From assembly GCF_000744225.1 (NCBI RefSeq), contig NZ_JQLN01000004.1, positions 186,001 to 250,000 on the forward strand: DNA of 64,000 nucleotides, read 5' to 3'. The stretch is from Kitasatospora mediocidica KCTC 9733 (lineage in GTDB: Bacteria; Actinomycetota; Actinomycetes; Streptomycetales; Streptomycetaceae). The translations under genes and the position numbers were made by a program. The notes below the pieces were generated by a model. It worked only from the letters and a program-made list of their open reading frames with translations, was not told the DNA's origin and searched no databases. Below, piece by piece: positions 17,248 to 26,953 of the stretch; position 1 is the stretch's first letter; each line of letters starts with the position of its first letter.

Positions 17248-19860
17248 TTGTCGGTACCACTGCGCGCCAGGCGATGGCTCACGATCTGCGCTCTCGCCGC
17301 CACCTTGGGAATGGTCAGCTCACCAGCCGGCGCCACCCCGCCGCATCCCCCACTGGCACACCCCCAACTCAACTCCACGGTACGCCCACTGGACAGCGGC
17401 AAGGGCGACGACGGCGGTGAGGCCGACGAGATCCAGGAGGGCGCGGACCAGCGCGCCGAGGCCCGCACCTCCCCCGGCACCGTCGCCCCCGGTGCCTTCG
17501 GGGCCGCCTGGAACGCGTTACAGGCCCTGCCGGACACCGGTGGTGACTGGAAGCACCTCACCGGTCTGCCCTACAACTCCGACGACCCCCGTTACCGTGA
17601 CGTCTCCTCCAACTCCAGTGCGGGGATGGGCGATGTCACCGGCCGGATGGCGGCCGTGGCTGCGGACGACTCCGGCCACGTCTACACCGGCAGCGCCGGC
17701 GGCGGTGTCTGGCGTTCCTCGGTCGGCGGCGGCCACTGGCAGCCGATCAGCGACCAGTTGCCCACCCAGTCCACCGGCGCCCTGGCACTGGACGAGCGCG
17801 GCCGGCTCTGGCTCGGCACCGGCGAGGCGACCACCAGCTCGGACGCCTACCTCGGCAGCGGCGTCTACGTGCTCGACCATCCCCAGCAGGGCGTCTTCAG
17901 TGCCCGCAGCCGGGTCGGCGGCGCCGAGTTGGACAGCACCACCATCCACGAACTGCGCTTCGGCGCCGGCTTGGTCTGGGCCGCCACCGACCGGGGAGTG
18001 TGGAGCCACTCCAGCACCGACCTGCGCGGCCCGTGGACCCTGGAGTACGCCCCCAACCCCGCCTACCTGCCAGGTGGTTCACTGGCCACGGACCCGAGCG
18101 CACCCTACAAGAACATCACCAACGACATCGCGGTCGACCCCAGGGACCCCGGCAAGGTGGTCCTCGCCGTGGGCTGGCGCAGCGGCGACACCTACAACGG
18201 CTTCTACGGCAGGTCCGCGGACGGCAGTTGGCAGCGGCTGAGCTCGCTCGGCGACCTCCCCACGGATGCGGCGGACGTCGGCGAGGTGACCTTCGCGCGC
18301 TCGGCCGACGGATCGCGCTACTACGCCATCGACCAGTCGCCGGCCCTCCAGGCGACCGGCCAGGACAGCGCGCTGGACGGCATCTTCGTCTCCAAGTCCG
18401 GTTCCCCGCTGGGCCCCTGGACACGGATCGCGGACGCCAAGAAGCTCGCCGCCACCGGTTCCGCACTGACCATGCCCGGTGACCTGCCCGGCCTGCAGTC
18501 CTGGTACGACCAGTCGCTGCAGGTCGACCCGACCAACCCCGAGCACGTCTACGCGGGCCTGGAGGAGGTCTTCGAGACCGCTGACGGCGGCACGAACTGG
18601 AACACCGTCGGACCGTACTGGAACTTCAACTTCCCGTGCTGGAGCATCGATCCGACCAAGCAGAGCGGCAGCTGCCCGCAGACCACGCACCCGGACCAGC
18701 ACGCGCTGGCGGTCGGCGGCTACCACGGCAGCGCGTACGTCCTGGCGGGCAACGACGGCGGCATCTACCGCAGGCCGCTGAACGGAACGGTGGACGCCTC
18801 GGGCCACGGCACCGACTGGACCTCGCTCAACGACGGCACCATCGACACCCTGCAGTACTACTCGGTGGGCGTCGGCAAGGACCTCGACTTCGGCGGCGTC
18901 GCGGTCAACGGCGGCCTCCAGGACAACGGCCAGTCGATGCTGCGCGGCCGCGACACGGTGATGGGATCCAACTTCGGCGGTGACGGCGGCGACACCCTCA
19001 CCGACCCGGCCAACGGCTGCGACATCGCCCAGGAGTACGTCTACCTGGCGGTCAACGTCACCCAGAACTGCGCGGTCAACGACGGCAGTTACCTCACCGA
19101 CCCGAGCAAGGCGACCACCTTCTCGGTCGCCCCGCCCGACAACGCCCTCGGCGGCGCCGGCGCCCGCTTCATCGCCCCGCTCGCCGCCGACCAGCAGAAC
19201 GGCAATCTCTGGGTCGCCGGCGGCCGGCACGTCTGGGTGCAGAACCAGGGCTACGCCATCCGCAGCTCCAGCGCCTGGACCAGCGCCTTCGACCTCGGCG
19301 CCGGGCACGTCGCCACTGCGGTCGCGGCCTCCGGCGGCAAGGTCTACGCGGCCTGGTGCGGGCCCTGCGACAGTCAGGGCTTCGCCCGCGGCATCGCCGT
19401 CGGCCGTGCGGACGGCACCGGCTGGCAGCAGCTGAACCTGCCCGTCGACGCCACCGTCCCCAACCGCTACCTCTCCGGCCTGGCCATCGACCCGGCCGAC
19501 GCCGACCACGTCTTCCTCACCGTCAACGGCTTCTCCCGCCAGTGGACGGCCGGACCGGGAGCCGGTGTCGGCCACGTCTTCGAGTCCAGGGACGCCGGAG
19601 CGCACTGGAGCGACATCTCGACCGACCTGCCGGACGTCCCGGCTGACTCCCTGGTGGTCACCAAGGCGGGCGGACTGGCGCTGGGCACCGACCTCGGCGT
19701 GCTCTACCGGGCCGCCGGCCGCACCGCCTGGCAGCGCGTGGCCGAACTGCCGGCCGTTGCCGTGGACCAGTTGAAGCTCGGTCCGGACGGGCGTCTGTAC
19801 GCCGCCACCCACGGCCGCGGCCTCTGGTCGATCTCCCTGCGGGACTGCGGCTCGGAGTAG
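17248..19860 (+). CDS. Large secreted BNR/sialidase-like propeller protein
   Basis: Exported protein of 870 aa with a signal peptide (about residues 1-29, cleavage after PAGA). The mature protein looks like a pair of seven-bladed propellers of the BNR/VPS10/GH74 class: repeated motifs GGVWRSSVGGGHW, ETADGGTNW, ESRDAGAHWSDIS and a late TDLGVLYR. Catalytic acids typical of GH74 cannot be assigned, so a binding or scaffolding role is equally possible. The start is TTG at 17248 with GGGAGG 6 bases upstream. Codon 91 is TTA (17518-17520). Monocistronic, followed by two terminator hairpins. Confidence 0.7.
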   Translation: MSVPLRARRWLTICALAATLGMVSSPAGATPPHPPLAHPQLNSTVRPLDSGKGDDGGEADEIQEGADQRAEARTSPGTVAPGAFGAAWNALQALPDTGGDWKHLTGLPYNSDDPRYRDVSSNSSAGMGDVTGRMAAVAADDSGHVYTGSAGGGVWRSSVGGGHWQPISDQLPTQSTGALALDERGRLWLGTGEATTSSDAYLGSGVYVLDHPQQGVFSARSRVGGAELDSTTIHELRFGAGLVWAATDRGVWSHSSTDLRGPWTLEYAPNPAYLPGGSLATDPSAPYKNITNDIAVDPRDPGKVVLAVGWRSGDTYNGFYGRSADGSWQRLSSLGDLPTDAADVGEVTFARSADGSRYYAIDQSPALQATGQDSALDGIFVSKSGSPLGPWTRIADAKKLAATGSALTMPGDLPGLQSWYDQSLQVDPTNPEHVYAGLEEVFETADGGTNWNTVGPYWNFNFPCWSIDPTKQSGSCPQTTHPDQHALAVGGYHGSAYVLAGNDGGIYRRPLNGTVDASGHGTDWTSLNDGTIDTLQYYSVGVGKDLDFGGVAVNGGLQDNGQSMLRGRDTVMGSNFGGDGGDTLTDPANGCDIAQEYVYLAVNVTQNCAVNDGSYLTDPSKATTFSVAPPDNALGGAGARFIAPLAADQQNGNLWVAGGRHVWVQNQGYAIRSSSAWTSAFDLGAGHVATAVAASGGKVYAAWCGPCDSQGFARGIAVGRADGTGWQQLNLPVDATVPNRYLSGLAIDPADADHVFLTVNGFSRQWTAGPGAGVGHVFESRDAGAHWSDISTDLPDVPADSLVVTKAGGLALGTDLGVLYRAAGRTAWQRVAELPAVAVDQLKLGPDGRLYAATHGRGLWSISLRDCGSE

Positions 19861-19917
19861 CGGAGGAGCGGAGGAGCGGAGGATCCCAGGAGCGGCCGAG
19901 GAGCGGCGGCACTCCCC

Positions 19918-19999
19918 GTCGGTGTCGGGAGCCGGTCCGCCGACCGGCTCCCGACACCGACAGCACCGAGGCGGGCGCTCGGCCCCCCTCGGTGCTGTC
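19918..19999. terminator. Two adjoining terminator hairpins
   Basis: A 20-bp stem with loop CGCC (19918-19937 with 19942-19961) abuts a 13-bp stem (19959-19971 with 19987-19999). They share three bases, so the outer ends compete. They separate convergent genes ending at 19860 and 20022. Between 19861 and 19910 there is a run of GGAGGAGC-like repeats. Confidence 0.85.
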
Positions 20000-20021
20000 A
20001 GTGGTCCGCAGGTGCGGTGTG

Positions 20022-21944
20022 TCAGCTGGTGGTGACCGCGGTGTCGTCGATCACGAAGCTGGTCTGCAGCGAGGAGTCCTCGGTGCCGGTGAACTTCAGG
20101 GTGACGGTCTTGCCGGCGTAGGCCGAGAGGTCGAAGGACTTCTGGACGTAGCCGGTGGCGGCGTTCACGTTGGAGTAGGTCGCCAGCGTGGTGCCGTTGG
20201 CCGTGACACCGAGCTTGTCGTAGGCGGTGCTGCCGGTCTCGGCGGTGTCGATGTGCAGCCAGAAGCTGAACGTCGCCTTGCAGCCGGCCGGGATGGTGAC
20301 ACTCTGCGAGAGAGTGTCGGTGTGGGTGCTGCCGTAGCCGTCGAGGTAGGCCTTCCACGAGCCGGAGTGCGCGGCCTCGGAGGTGCCGTTGTCGATGACG
20401 CCGGAGCTGGCGGTCCACGGGGCGGCGCTGCCGGTCTCGAAGCCGGCGTTGCCGAGCAGCTGGGCCGGGGTGCAGCCGGTGGAGCCGCCGCCGGCGACGG
20501 TGAAGGTGAAGGTGGTGCTGCCGGTGGCGCCGGTGGCGTCCTTGGCGGTGACCGTGACGGTCGAGGTGCCCGCGGTGGTCGGGGTGCCGGTGATCAGGCC
20601 GGTGGAGCTGATCGACAGGCCGGCCGGCAGGCCGGTGGCCGAGTAGCTCAGGGTCTGGCCCGAGGCCGAGTCACTGCCGCTGACCTGCAGGCTGACGGCG
20701 GTGCCGACGGTGCCGTTCTGGTTGCCGGGGGCGCTGACGGTGACGGTGTTGCCGCCGCCGGTGGAACCGCCGCCGACGATCGGGTGCGAGATCGAGCAGG
20801 CGTTGGTGTCGTTGGACCAGCTGGCCTGCTCGGCGAAGGTGCCGGTGCCGAACGCGACGTTGGCCGCGCCGCCGGTGGTGCCGGGCTTCAGCCAGGCGCA
20901 CTCGTCGGAGTTCTCCTGGCCGTTGTAGGTGGCGTCACCGGTGTGGTTGGTCCAGCCGCCGGCCGGGTTCTGGTCCGACATCATCTCGTGCCACTCGTGG
21001 CCGAGCGTCATGGTGTAACCATCGAGCGTGCCGGGGGAGTTGACGAAGCCGACGCCACAGCCCGCACCCTGGTCGACGTTGTACGGCTGGTTGCTGAAGG
21101 CGATGTCGCCGTAGTTCGAGGTGGCCGCGCCGCCGTTCAGCGTGGTGTCGCCGTTCCAGTCGTGCCAGGCGCAGTAGCCGGTGTTCGGGTCCTGGTAGCC
21201 GTCCGGGTCGGTGCCGTGCGGCGACAGGACGATGTAGTACGCGTCGCGGTTCGCGGCGGCCGTGGTGTTGCCGAAGTGACCGGCGGCCTTGATCCCCTCC
21301 TGGGCGAGCTGGTTGCCGGTCGCGGCACTCGGCGAGGCGGCGGCGTTGTCGTACCAGACACCGGAGAGCACGCCACCGGCCTGGTACGGGATGAAGTTGG
21401 CGTTCGAGGGGCAGCTGGTCGCACCGGTGGCCACGTTCGGCCCGTCGCACCACTGGGTCAGGTCGGCCGACCACAGCTCGTTGTTGGTGCCGATGCCCTT
21501 GAACATCTGCTGGGTGACCGGCGCGACGCCGCTCGGGTCCCCGCTGAAGGTCGCGTTACCGTTGGCGTCCGCGCCCTGCGTACCCCACTGGCTGCCGTAG
21601 AACACCAGGTAGACCTTGGAGTGGCCGCTCTGGACACCTATGCCGTCGACTCCGCCGCCGTAGGACAGCGTCTCGGGACCGGTCGCCGCCGTGGTGGCGG
21701 CGTGACTGGTCGCCCAGCCCGTCATCTTGTCGTGCTGCTGGAGCGTCGGCACCGCGCCGTGCCGGTAGGCGTGCTGGTACGACGGGCTGAACGGGTCGGC
21801 GCTCTGCGCCTGCTGCGCGGCCGGAGCGCTGGGCGCGACGGCCTGCGCCGGACCGGCGATCAGACCGGCGGCGGCGACCGCGAGGGAGACCGCACCGGTC
21901 AGCGCGGCACGCCTCGCGAGGCGGGTGGTGTGGGGGCTACCCAT
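20022..21944 (-). CDS. Secreted protein with HExxE-type motif, Ig-like and C-terminal carbohydrate-binding-like domains
   Basis: Exported protein of 640 aa. A signal peptide (about 1-36) precedes a catalytic-looking domain (about 60-390) that has the motif [10 protein letters not shown] near residue 315, a conserved YCAWHDW and a later DECAW with paired Cys. A putative Ig-like domain (about 410-505) and a C-terminal beta-sandwich (510-640, [14 protein letters not shown]) follow, likely for surface attachment. The same core, including GHExxExx[ST]D and the CAW cysteine, recurs in the protein at 48554-50329, so they are paralogs. The motif resembles zincin sites but is not HExxH; EXORDIUM-like proteins have a similar segment. 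The activity is unproven. GAGAGGACC supports the start. Confidence 0.65.
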   Translation of the reverse strand: MGSPHTTRLARRAALTGAVSLAVAAAGLIAGPAQAVAPSAPAAQQAQSADPFSPSYQHAYRHGAVPTLQQHDKMTGWATSHAATTAATGPETLSYGGGVDGIGVQSGHSKVYLVFYGSQWGTQGADANGNATFSGDPSGVAPVTQQMFKGIGTNNELWSADLTQWCDGPNVATGATSCPSNANFIPYQAGGVLSGVWYDNAAASPSAATGNQLAQEGIKAAGHFGNTTAAANRDAYYIVLSPHGTDPDGYQDPNTGYCAWHDWNGDTTLNGGAATSNYGDIAFSNQPYNVDQGAGCGVGFVNSPGTLDGYTMTLGHEWHEMMSDQNPAGGWTNHTGDATYNGQENSDECAWLKPGTTGGAANVAFGTGTFAEQASWSNDTNACSISHPIVGGGSTGGGNTVTVSAPGNQNGTVGTAVSLQVSGSDSASGQTLSYSATGLPAGLSISSTGLITGTPTTAGTSTVTVTAKDATGATGSTTFTFTVAGGGSTGCTPAQLLGNAGFETGSAAPWTASSGVIDNGTSEAAHSGSWKAYLDGYGSTHTDTLSQSVTIPAGCKATFSFWLHIDTAETGSTAYDKLGVTANGTTLATYSNVNAATGYVQKSFDLSAYAGKTVTLKFTGTEDSSLQTSFVIDDTAVTTS

Positions 21945-22493
21945 GGGAGGGGTCCTCTCGTGAACCCGCCGCCCGCACTCCGATCGGGAGTAGGGCAGCG
22001 GCTTTCCAGAACGTGGGCCGAGGCCCGCCGGGACCGCGCTCTCACCGATTCCGCTGTGCCGTCCCCACCGGGGGAGAAAGCGTTGCGATCACGCACCGCA
22101 CCAGGACAGAGCTCACCCGTGGGGGAATTCGAGGAATGAGCCGAGCAGGGTTCAGGGCATGGCCGGGAGCTCTCCGGAGAGAGGTCCGCGCAATGGAAAA
22201 GAGGTATGGACCACGACAACTGTCGGTTGGTCACTACCGGGTCGGTGGTGCCACCGTCGTCGCGGTGAAGCAAAGCAGAACAGCTGAACGGCGGTCAACA
22301 GGCAATTCCCAGATTTCCCCCGGGGGCTCCCAGCTTCCCGGCAAAGCCGCAGGTCGAAGCCGGTCGACGCGCGTGGCATACCCCATGGAATTGAACTTCG
22401 CGCACAGCGGAACAGAGAACTGAATTCATCACGGTTAACACGCATCGGTATTCACTGAATAACAAAAGGCAGTGACAGTCATCTTCTGCGAAA
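21945..22493. other. Long intergenic region
   Basis: About 550 bases upstream of the gene starting at 21944. Short open frames exist on both strands but lack actinobacterial codon bias and ribosome-binding sites. The stretch 22405-22490 is locally AT-richer than its surroundings. No named element is seen. Confidence 0.4.
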
Positions 22494-22520
22494 TGGGGGT
22501 GCGCCCAAGGCGCACCCCCA
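22494..22520 (-). terminator. Terminator hairpin after the excalibur-like gene
   Basis: A perfect 12-bp stem (22494-22505 with 22509-22520) and a three-base loop lie 20 bases beyond the stop at 22541 on the minus strand. Confidence 0.85.
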
Positions 22521-22540
22521 TTCGACGGACTGACGCCGGG

Positions 22541-23011
22541 TCAGTCGGTCGCGCCGGCGTCCCCGCGGTCGCAGGCGGTCCCGTCGTGGTCGGTGTCCAG
22601 GCCCAGCCGGTCACGGCCGTGCACGGCCAGCGCCGGGTAGCCGTGGGCCAGCAGCCAGCGGCACCCGGCACCCGGGGCGGCGCCGGCGGTGGCCGGGAAG
22701 GTCCACGGGACGCAGACGTTGACGTCGCCGTAGGCGTGGTCGCAGCCGTCGGCGGTGGCCGCGACCGGCGCACCGGCGGCCTGCGGCTGCGACGGCGCCT
22801 GCTTCACCGGGGCATTCAGGCCCTGGGCGAAGTCCATGACGTGCGGGGCGGGGCGCGACCGCTGCTGCGCCGCGCCCGGCGGGACCGGCCGGGACTCGGC
22901 GCGGGTGGCCGGCAGCGTCAGGGCCACCGCCAGAGCGGCGACGGCGGTGCCGAGCGCCAGCGCGGCGGTCAGCGGGCCCGCGCCCCGGCGGCGCGAGGTC
23001 TTGGTACTCAC
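22541..23011 (-). CDS. Secreted excalibur-like calcium-binding protein
   Basis: Exported or membrane-anchored protein of 156 aa. One hydrophobic segment (about residues 14-34) is followed by a Pro/Gln-rich linker and a C-terminal domain with four Cys. The end carries DTDHDGTACDRGD, the DxDxDGxxC loop typical of the excalibur domain, and a preceding GCRWLLAHGYPALAVHGRDRLGLD segment. Excalibur domains bind calcium at the cell surface. The role here is unknown. ATG or GTG at 23011 follows AGGAGAATC. Confidence 0.7.
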   Translation of the reverse strand: MSTKTSRRRGAGPLTAALALGTAVAALAVALTLPATRAESRPVPPGAAQQRSRPAPHVMDFAQGLNAPVKQAPSQPQAAGAPVAATADGCDHAYGDVNVCVPWTFPATAGAAPGAGCRWLLAHGYPALAVHGRDRLGLDTDHDGTACDRGDAGATD

Positions 23012-23039
23012 ACGGTTCTCGATTCTCCTGGAGCCGGAG

Positions 23040-23069
23040 CTGTGACGGACTATGACGGACTATGACGGA
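23040..23069. repeat. 10-bp tandem repeat after the copper-oxidase stop codon
   Basis: Three units read TCCGTCATAG on the minus strand (one with C for T), starting 3 bases after the oxidase stop codon at 23073-23075. Confidence 0.7.
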
Positions 23070-23072
23070 CCG

Positions 23073-25154
23073 TCACATCAGGTGGACCCACTGCGCCACC
23101 GAGGGCACGCCGTTCGCGTTGACCGCGAAGAGCATGTAGTACCCGGGCGGGGCGAGGTTCGGGTTGCTGGTCACGTTGAGGTTGACGCTGCCGTCCCCGT
23201 TGACGCTCAGCGGCAGGTCCACGAAGCGCTGGTTGGGGTCGGAGGAGTGGGTGACGGCGGCCGGGCGGATCAGTTCGGCGCGGACGATCGGCGCGTCCAC
23301 CGTGATGTGCTGGCTGGAGCCGTAGGACCACATCGGGTTGGCGACGCCGGTGATCTGCGGGCGGGCGCCCTGGTAGAGGTACGGCGGCGTGTAGAGCGAG
23401 ACGTGCATGTCGAAGCTGCCGTTGCCCGGGTTGTCGCCGACCGTCATCACCCGGCCGTCGGGCAGCAGGAACGAGGCGGAGTGGTAGGTCCGCGGGATCG
23501 GGTCGGTGGCCATCGCGGGGGTGAAGGTGTTGGTGGCCGGGTCGAACATCGAGGCCTCGAAGACCGGATCGGCCCGGTTGTGCAGGCCGCCGTTGGTCTC
23601 GAAGACCTGGCCGTTGGGCAGCAGAACCGTGGAGACGTACATCTTGCCCTGGGTGGCGGACTCGGGGCTGCCGTCGGCCGTCCTGCCCGTCGGCAGCAGC
23701 GGGCCGGGCGTGTAGGAGGGGCTGGCGGCCTTGAGGTCGACGATGTCGGTCTGCCGCCCGGCGTCCACGTTGCTGACGATGTTGCCGCCACCGACGGTGA
23801 GCACCCGCTGGTCCTGCGCGGGCGGCAGCATCACGCTCATCGACTGGTCGCGGGTGTCCTTGCTCTGCAGCCCGGGGACGTCGGTGATGGTGTTGGCGTT
23901 GTAGTCGTAGATCGAGGCGCCCGCGCCGGGGGTGCCGTTGCCGAAGACGTGGCTGCCGGTGTAGAAGAGCCGGCCGTCCTGCATCAGCACCATCGAGGGG
24001 TAGAGGCCCCAGAAGTTCCAGCTCTGGTGCACCTTCCAGGTCGGCTGCCAGGCCTGCGCGGCGGCGGAGTACAGCTCGGTGGTGACACTGCCGCTGGAGT
24101 CCCCGCGCAGGCCGCCGAAGCTGATGATGTCGCCGTCGCCCATCTCGGTGGCCGAGGGGTACCAGTGGCCGTCGTTCATGTCGTTGGTGCGGGTGTACGC
24201 CTGGGTCGCCGGGTCGAAGACGTACCCGGTGTTGAGCCCCTCGTAGCCGTGGCTGGCGTCGGGGGCCGGGTAGGACTTGGTGCCGCCGACGATCAGCACC
24301 CGGCCGTCCGGCAGCTGGACGTGGCCGGAGCAGAACATGTCGGCGGGCGTCGGGATCTGGCTGAAGGTGCCGGTGGACGGGTCGTAGACCGCCGAGGTGA
24401 AGGTGCCGGCGGCGAACGCCATCGGGTCGTTGCCGGATCCGGCCATCAACAGCACCTTGCCGTTGTGGAGCACGATGGCGTGCATGCTGCGCACCGCGTT
24501 CAGGAACGGCAGCACCTGCCAGGACCCGGCGGTGCAGGCGCTTCCGGCCGTGCAGACCGTGCCGGTGGCCGGGACGGTGGCGTCCTCCATGGTGTAGTCG
24601 TCGGTGGTCAGCGTGCCGTTGCCGTAGACCGTGACGCCCCAGCTGATCTGGTCGGTGTTCGGCGGGACCACCGGGGTGCGCACGCTGGTGTGCGTGTACG
24701 CGGAGGTGACCGGCAGGGTCTCCAGGTCGGTCCAGTACTGCCAGCCACCGGCGGTGTCGTGCCGGAAGGCGGTGACCACGGTGTCGGGAGTCGTGGTGGT
24801 GTACCAGAGGCCCAGGTCGTACTGGTGCTTGGGTGTCACCGACGGGGCGCAGGACGGGTTCTCCACCATCATCGCCTTGCGGTCGCCGCTGGTGACGCCC
24901 GCGACGGTGACCCGCATGGCGTTGCCGCCGCCGTGCGAGGCGGGGGTGACGGAGTAACTGACGGTGCCGTTGCCCCAGCCGGACTGCTCCCAGCAGACCG
25001 GGAACCCGTTGGCGTCCAGCGCCTCCAGGCCCGGGTTGACCAGCAGGTTGGCACCGGCCCAGGCGGGCTGGGCGCCGAGCATCAGGGCCAGCAGCGCGAG
25101 CACCGCCAGGTAGACCGGCACGGCTCGGTGTCGGGGTCGGGATGTGCGTGTCAC
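23073..25154 (-). CDS. Secreted copper radical oxidase, GlxA/galactose-oxidase-like
   Basis: Exported protein of 693 aa. A signal peptide (1-33, AWA) precedes a CBM-like beta-sandwich (about 35-185), a Kelch propeller (about 190-575) and a C-terminal Ig-like DUF1929 domain. Residues for a Tyr-Cys copper radical site are present: Cys in DMFCSGH (near 272), Tyr in HWYPSATEMGDG (near 331), Tyr-His in RTYHSA (near 556) and His in THSSDPNQR (near 634). GlxA of Streptomyces works with the cellulose-synthase-like protein CslA in making a hyphal-tip glycan; here the two genes upstream encode a GT2 and a GT39-like enzyme, suggesting a similar glycan locus. GTG start with GGAGGAGC upstream. Confidence 0.82.
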   Translation of the reverse strand: MTRTSRPRHRAVPVYLAVLALLALMLGAQPAWAGANLLVNPGLEALDANGFPVCWEQSGWGNGTVSYSVTPASHGGGNAMRVTVAGVTSGDRKAMMVENPSCAPSVTPKHQYDLGLWYTTTTPDTVVTAFRHDTAGGWQYWTDLETLPVTSAYTHTSVRTPVVPPNTDQISWGVTVYGNGTLTTDDYTMEDATVPATGTVCTAGSACTAGSWQVLPFLNAVRSMHAIVLHNGKVLLMAGSGNDPMAFAAGTFTSAVYDPSTGTFSQIPTPADMFCSGHVQLPDGRVLIVGGTKSYPAPDASHGYEGLNTGYVFDPATQAYTRTNDMNDGHWYPSATEMGDGDIISFGGLRGDSSGSVTTELYSAAAQAWQPTWKVHQSWNFWGLYPSMVLMQDGRLFYTGSHVFGNGTPGAGASIYDYNANTITDVPGLQSKDTRDQSMSVMLPPAQDQRVLTVGGGNIVSNVDAGRQTDIVDLKAASPSYTPGPLLPTGRTADGSPESATQGKMYVSTVLLPNGQVFETNGGLHNRADPVFEASMFDPATNTFTPAMATDPIPRTYHSASFLLPDGRVMTVGDNPGNGSFDMHVSLYTPPYLYQGARPQITGVANPMWSYGSSQHITVDAPIVRAELIRPAAVTHSSDPNQRFVDLPLSVNGDGSVNLNVTSNPNLAPPGYYMLFAVNANGVPSVAQWVHLM

Positions 25155-25222
25155 AGGCGGGCTCCTCCACGGGTCGGGGGCTGGGTCGGGGGCATCTCGG
25201 TGGGGTGAGGCTCGGGCACGGC

Positions 25223-26818
25223 CTACGGCGAGGCGTCCTTGACGATCCGCCGGATCTCGATCCGGTCCGCCGCCGAGTCACCGAAGGAGGCGACGACGAC
25301 GGAGTGGGCGAGGGCCGCGCGTACGGTCGGCAGGGCGCCCGGGTCCTGGCGCACGATGGGCGTCGAGACGATGTAGTCCAGGCTGCGCCAGCCCTGCGGC
25401 AGCGTGCGGGAGACGGCCGGGTCGAGGTCGACCTTGTAGAACCAGATCACCCCGCTGCCCGGTTCGAAGCCGTCGCGCACCAGGTCCGGCCAGAGCGCGT
25501 CGTCCACCGTGATCCGGGTGTGCGCGGGGTCGGGGACGTTGGCGCGGATCCAGCGCGCGGCGGCGTCGTACGGCGCGTTGGCGTCGACGGTCAGCGCGGT
25601 GCGGTCCCCGGCGTACCAGCGCGGCAGCGTCCAGCCGGCCGCGAGCGCGGCGGCCAGCACCAGGACACCCCAGCGCAGCGGGCGCAGTCCGAGCCGGGGG
25701 ACGGCGTGCAGCGCCAGGCGCGCGCCGAGCTGGGCGAGGCCCGCCAGGCTGAGCGCGAGGAAGGGCAGCGCCTGGATCACGTACATCGCCGGCAGGTAAC
25801 CGGCGCCCGGCCGCAGCACCACCGCGGCCAGCAGCAGGACGGCCAGCGCCACGGCGCGCAGGCGTCGCGCGCCGAGCAGGGGCAGCGCGGCCGCCAGCCC
25901 GCCCAGGATCAGCACCCGGTCGTAGTAGAGCCAGGACTCCAGCACCCGGCGGGAGCCCGAGCCCGACGTCAACACCGAGCCGGAGCCCTCGCGTTGGAGC
26001 TGGAAGAGCAGCCCGCCCAGCAGCGAGACATGGCCCGGACCCGGGAACAGCTCGCCCTTGAGCGCGGCGTACATCGGGTAGCCCAGGCCGACCAGGGCCA
26101 GTGCCGCGGTGAAGCCGACCAGCGAGAACTTCCGGGTGGTGCGGTCGCAGTGCTGCCAGAGCAGGAGCAGCAGCGCGGGCAGCACCACCGCCACGGTCTC
26201 CTTGGAGAGCACCGCCACACCCGCGCACAGACCCGCCGCGACGTGGTGCCACAGGTGTTTGCGCGGCGAGGCGGCCAGCACGAAGGCCGCGAGTATCCAG
26301 AGCACCGCGAAGTTGTCCAGGAACAGTTCGCGCTGCAGGCCGACCGCCAGCGGGCTCAGCCCGAACAGCAGCACGGCCAGCGCGGCGGCCCAGCGGGAGA
26401 GGCCGATCCGGCGGCCCAGCAGGTGCAACAGCAGGGCGCCGCCGGCGGTGACCGGCAGCATCGCGATCCGCAGCTCGGCGGTCAGCACGTGCGCGGAGGA
26501 GGCGAAGAGCCCGGGCAGCCAGGAGAGCACGGCCAACTGCAGCCAGCCGAGCGGGGGATGGTCGTACCAGTAGGTGTAGGGCGCGAGGCCCCGGTGGTGC
26601 TGGACGGCCCAGGCCTGGGCCAGATAGGTGCCCTCGTCGTCGCTGACGGCGGGAAACCCGGCGATGTTCCACCCCTGCACCACGAGGACGACGGCGGTGA
26701 CGGCGACGGCGGTCCAGCCGTCCGGGCCGATCCGGCGCAGCGAATGCTTCAGGAGGGTCGGCCGGACCCCCGGTGGGGTGATCGGCGCGCGGGAGGCCGT
26801 GTCCAGAAGCGTGGTCAA
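25223..26818 (-). CDS. GT39-like polytopic glycosyltransferase
   Basis: Integral membrane transferase of about 531 aa with some 10-12 hydrophobic segments, related to the dolichyl-phosphate-mannose protein mannosyltransferase (GT39/ArnT) superfamily. The first extracytoplasmic loop holds the acidic motif SDDEGTYLAQAW near residue 58 and DHPPLGWLQ near residue 86, as expected for catalysis with a polyprenyl-phosphate sugar. The C-terminal quarter is a soluble outer domain. The start is taken as TTG 26818 because GGAGAAGGA lies upstream; a longer frame to 26908 is less likely. It lies between the GT2 and copper-oxidase genes on one strand, so a joint role in building a surface glycan is inferred. 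Confidence 0.78.
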   Translation of the reverse strand: MTTLLDTASRAPITPPGVRPTLLKHSLRRIGPDGWTAVAVTAVVLVVQGWNIAGFPAVSDDEGTYLAQAWAVQHHRGLAPYTYWYDHPPLGWLQLAVLSWLPGLFASSAHVLTAELRIAMLPVTAGGALLLHLLGRRIGLSRWAAALAVLLFGLSPLAVGLQRELFLDNFAVLWILAAFVLAASPRKHLWHHVAAGLCAGVAVLSKETVAVVLPALLLLLWQHCDRTTRKFSLVGFTAALALVGLGYPMYAALKGELFPGPGHVSLLGGLLFQLQREGSGSVLTSGSGSRRVLESWLYYDRVLILGGLAAALPLLGARRLRAVALAVLLLAAVVLRPGAGYLPAMYVIQALPFLALSLAGLAQLGARLALHAVPRLGLRPLRWGVLVLAAALAAGWTLPRWYAGDRTALTVDANAPYDAAARWIRANVPDPAHTRITVDDALWPDLVRDGFEPGSGVIWFYKVDLDPAVSRTLPQGWRSLDYIVSTPIVRQDPGALPTVRAALAHSVVVASFGDSAADRIEIRRIVKDASP

Positions 26819-26953
26819 GGTTCTTCCTTCTCCAGGAATCAGGAAATCCGACAGGGCATCGTTTGTCCCCGGCCCAGTCCACGCGCGGACGATCTGCCGT
26901 ATGCACACCGTTGAAGTCCGGGTGAACCGGCGGCGGCGGTATTCCCGCGCGCG

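Noticed and set aside
18079..20418. Minus-strand open frame across the BNR gene
   Set aside because: Shadow of the real gene, crossing two terminator hairpins.
20982..21010. Classical HExxH zinc protease motif
   Set aside because: The sequence is HEWHE, with His at the fourth place; the shared pattern with its paralog is HExxE.
22013..22423. Possible 136-aa gene in the long gap
   Set aside because: No ribosome-binding site, poor codon bias, no domain; it is in a promoter region.
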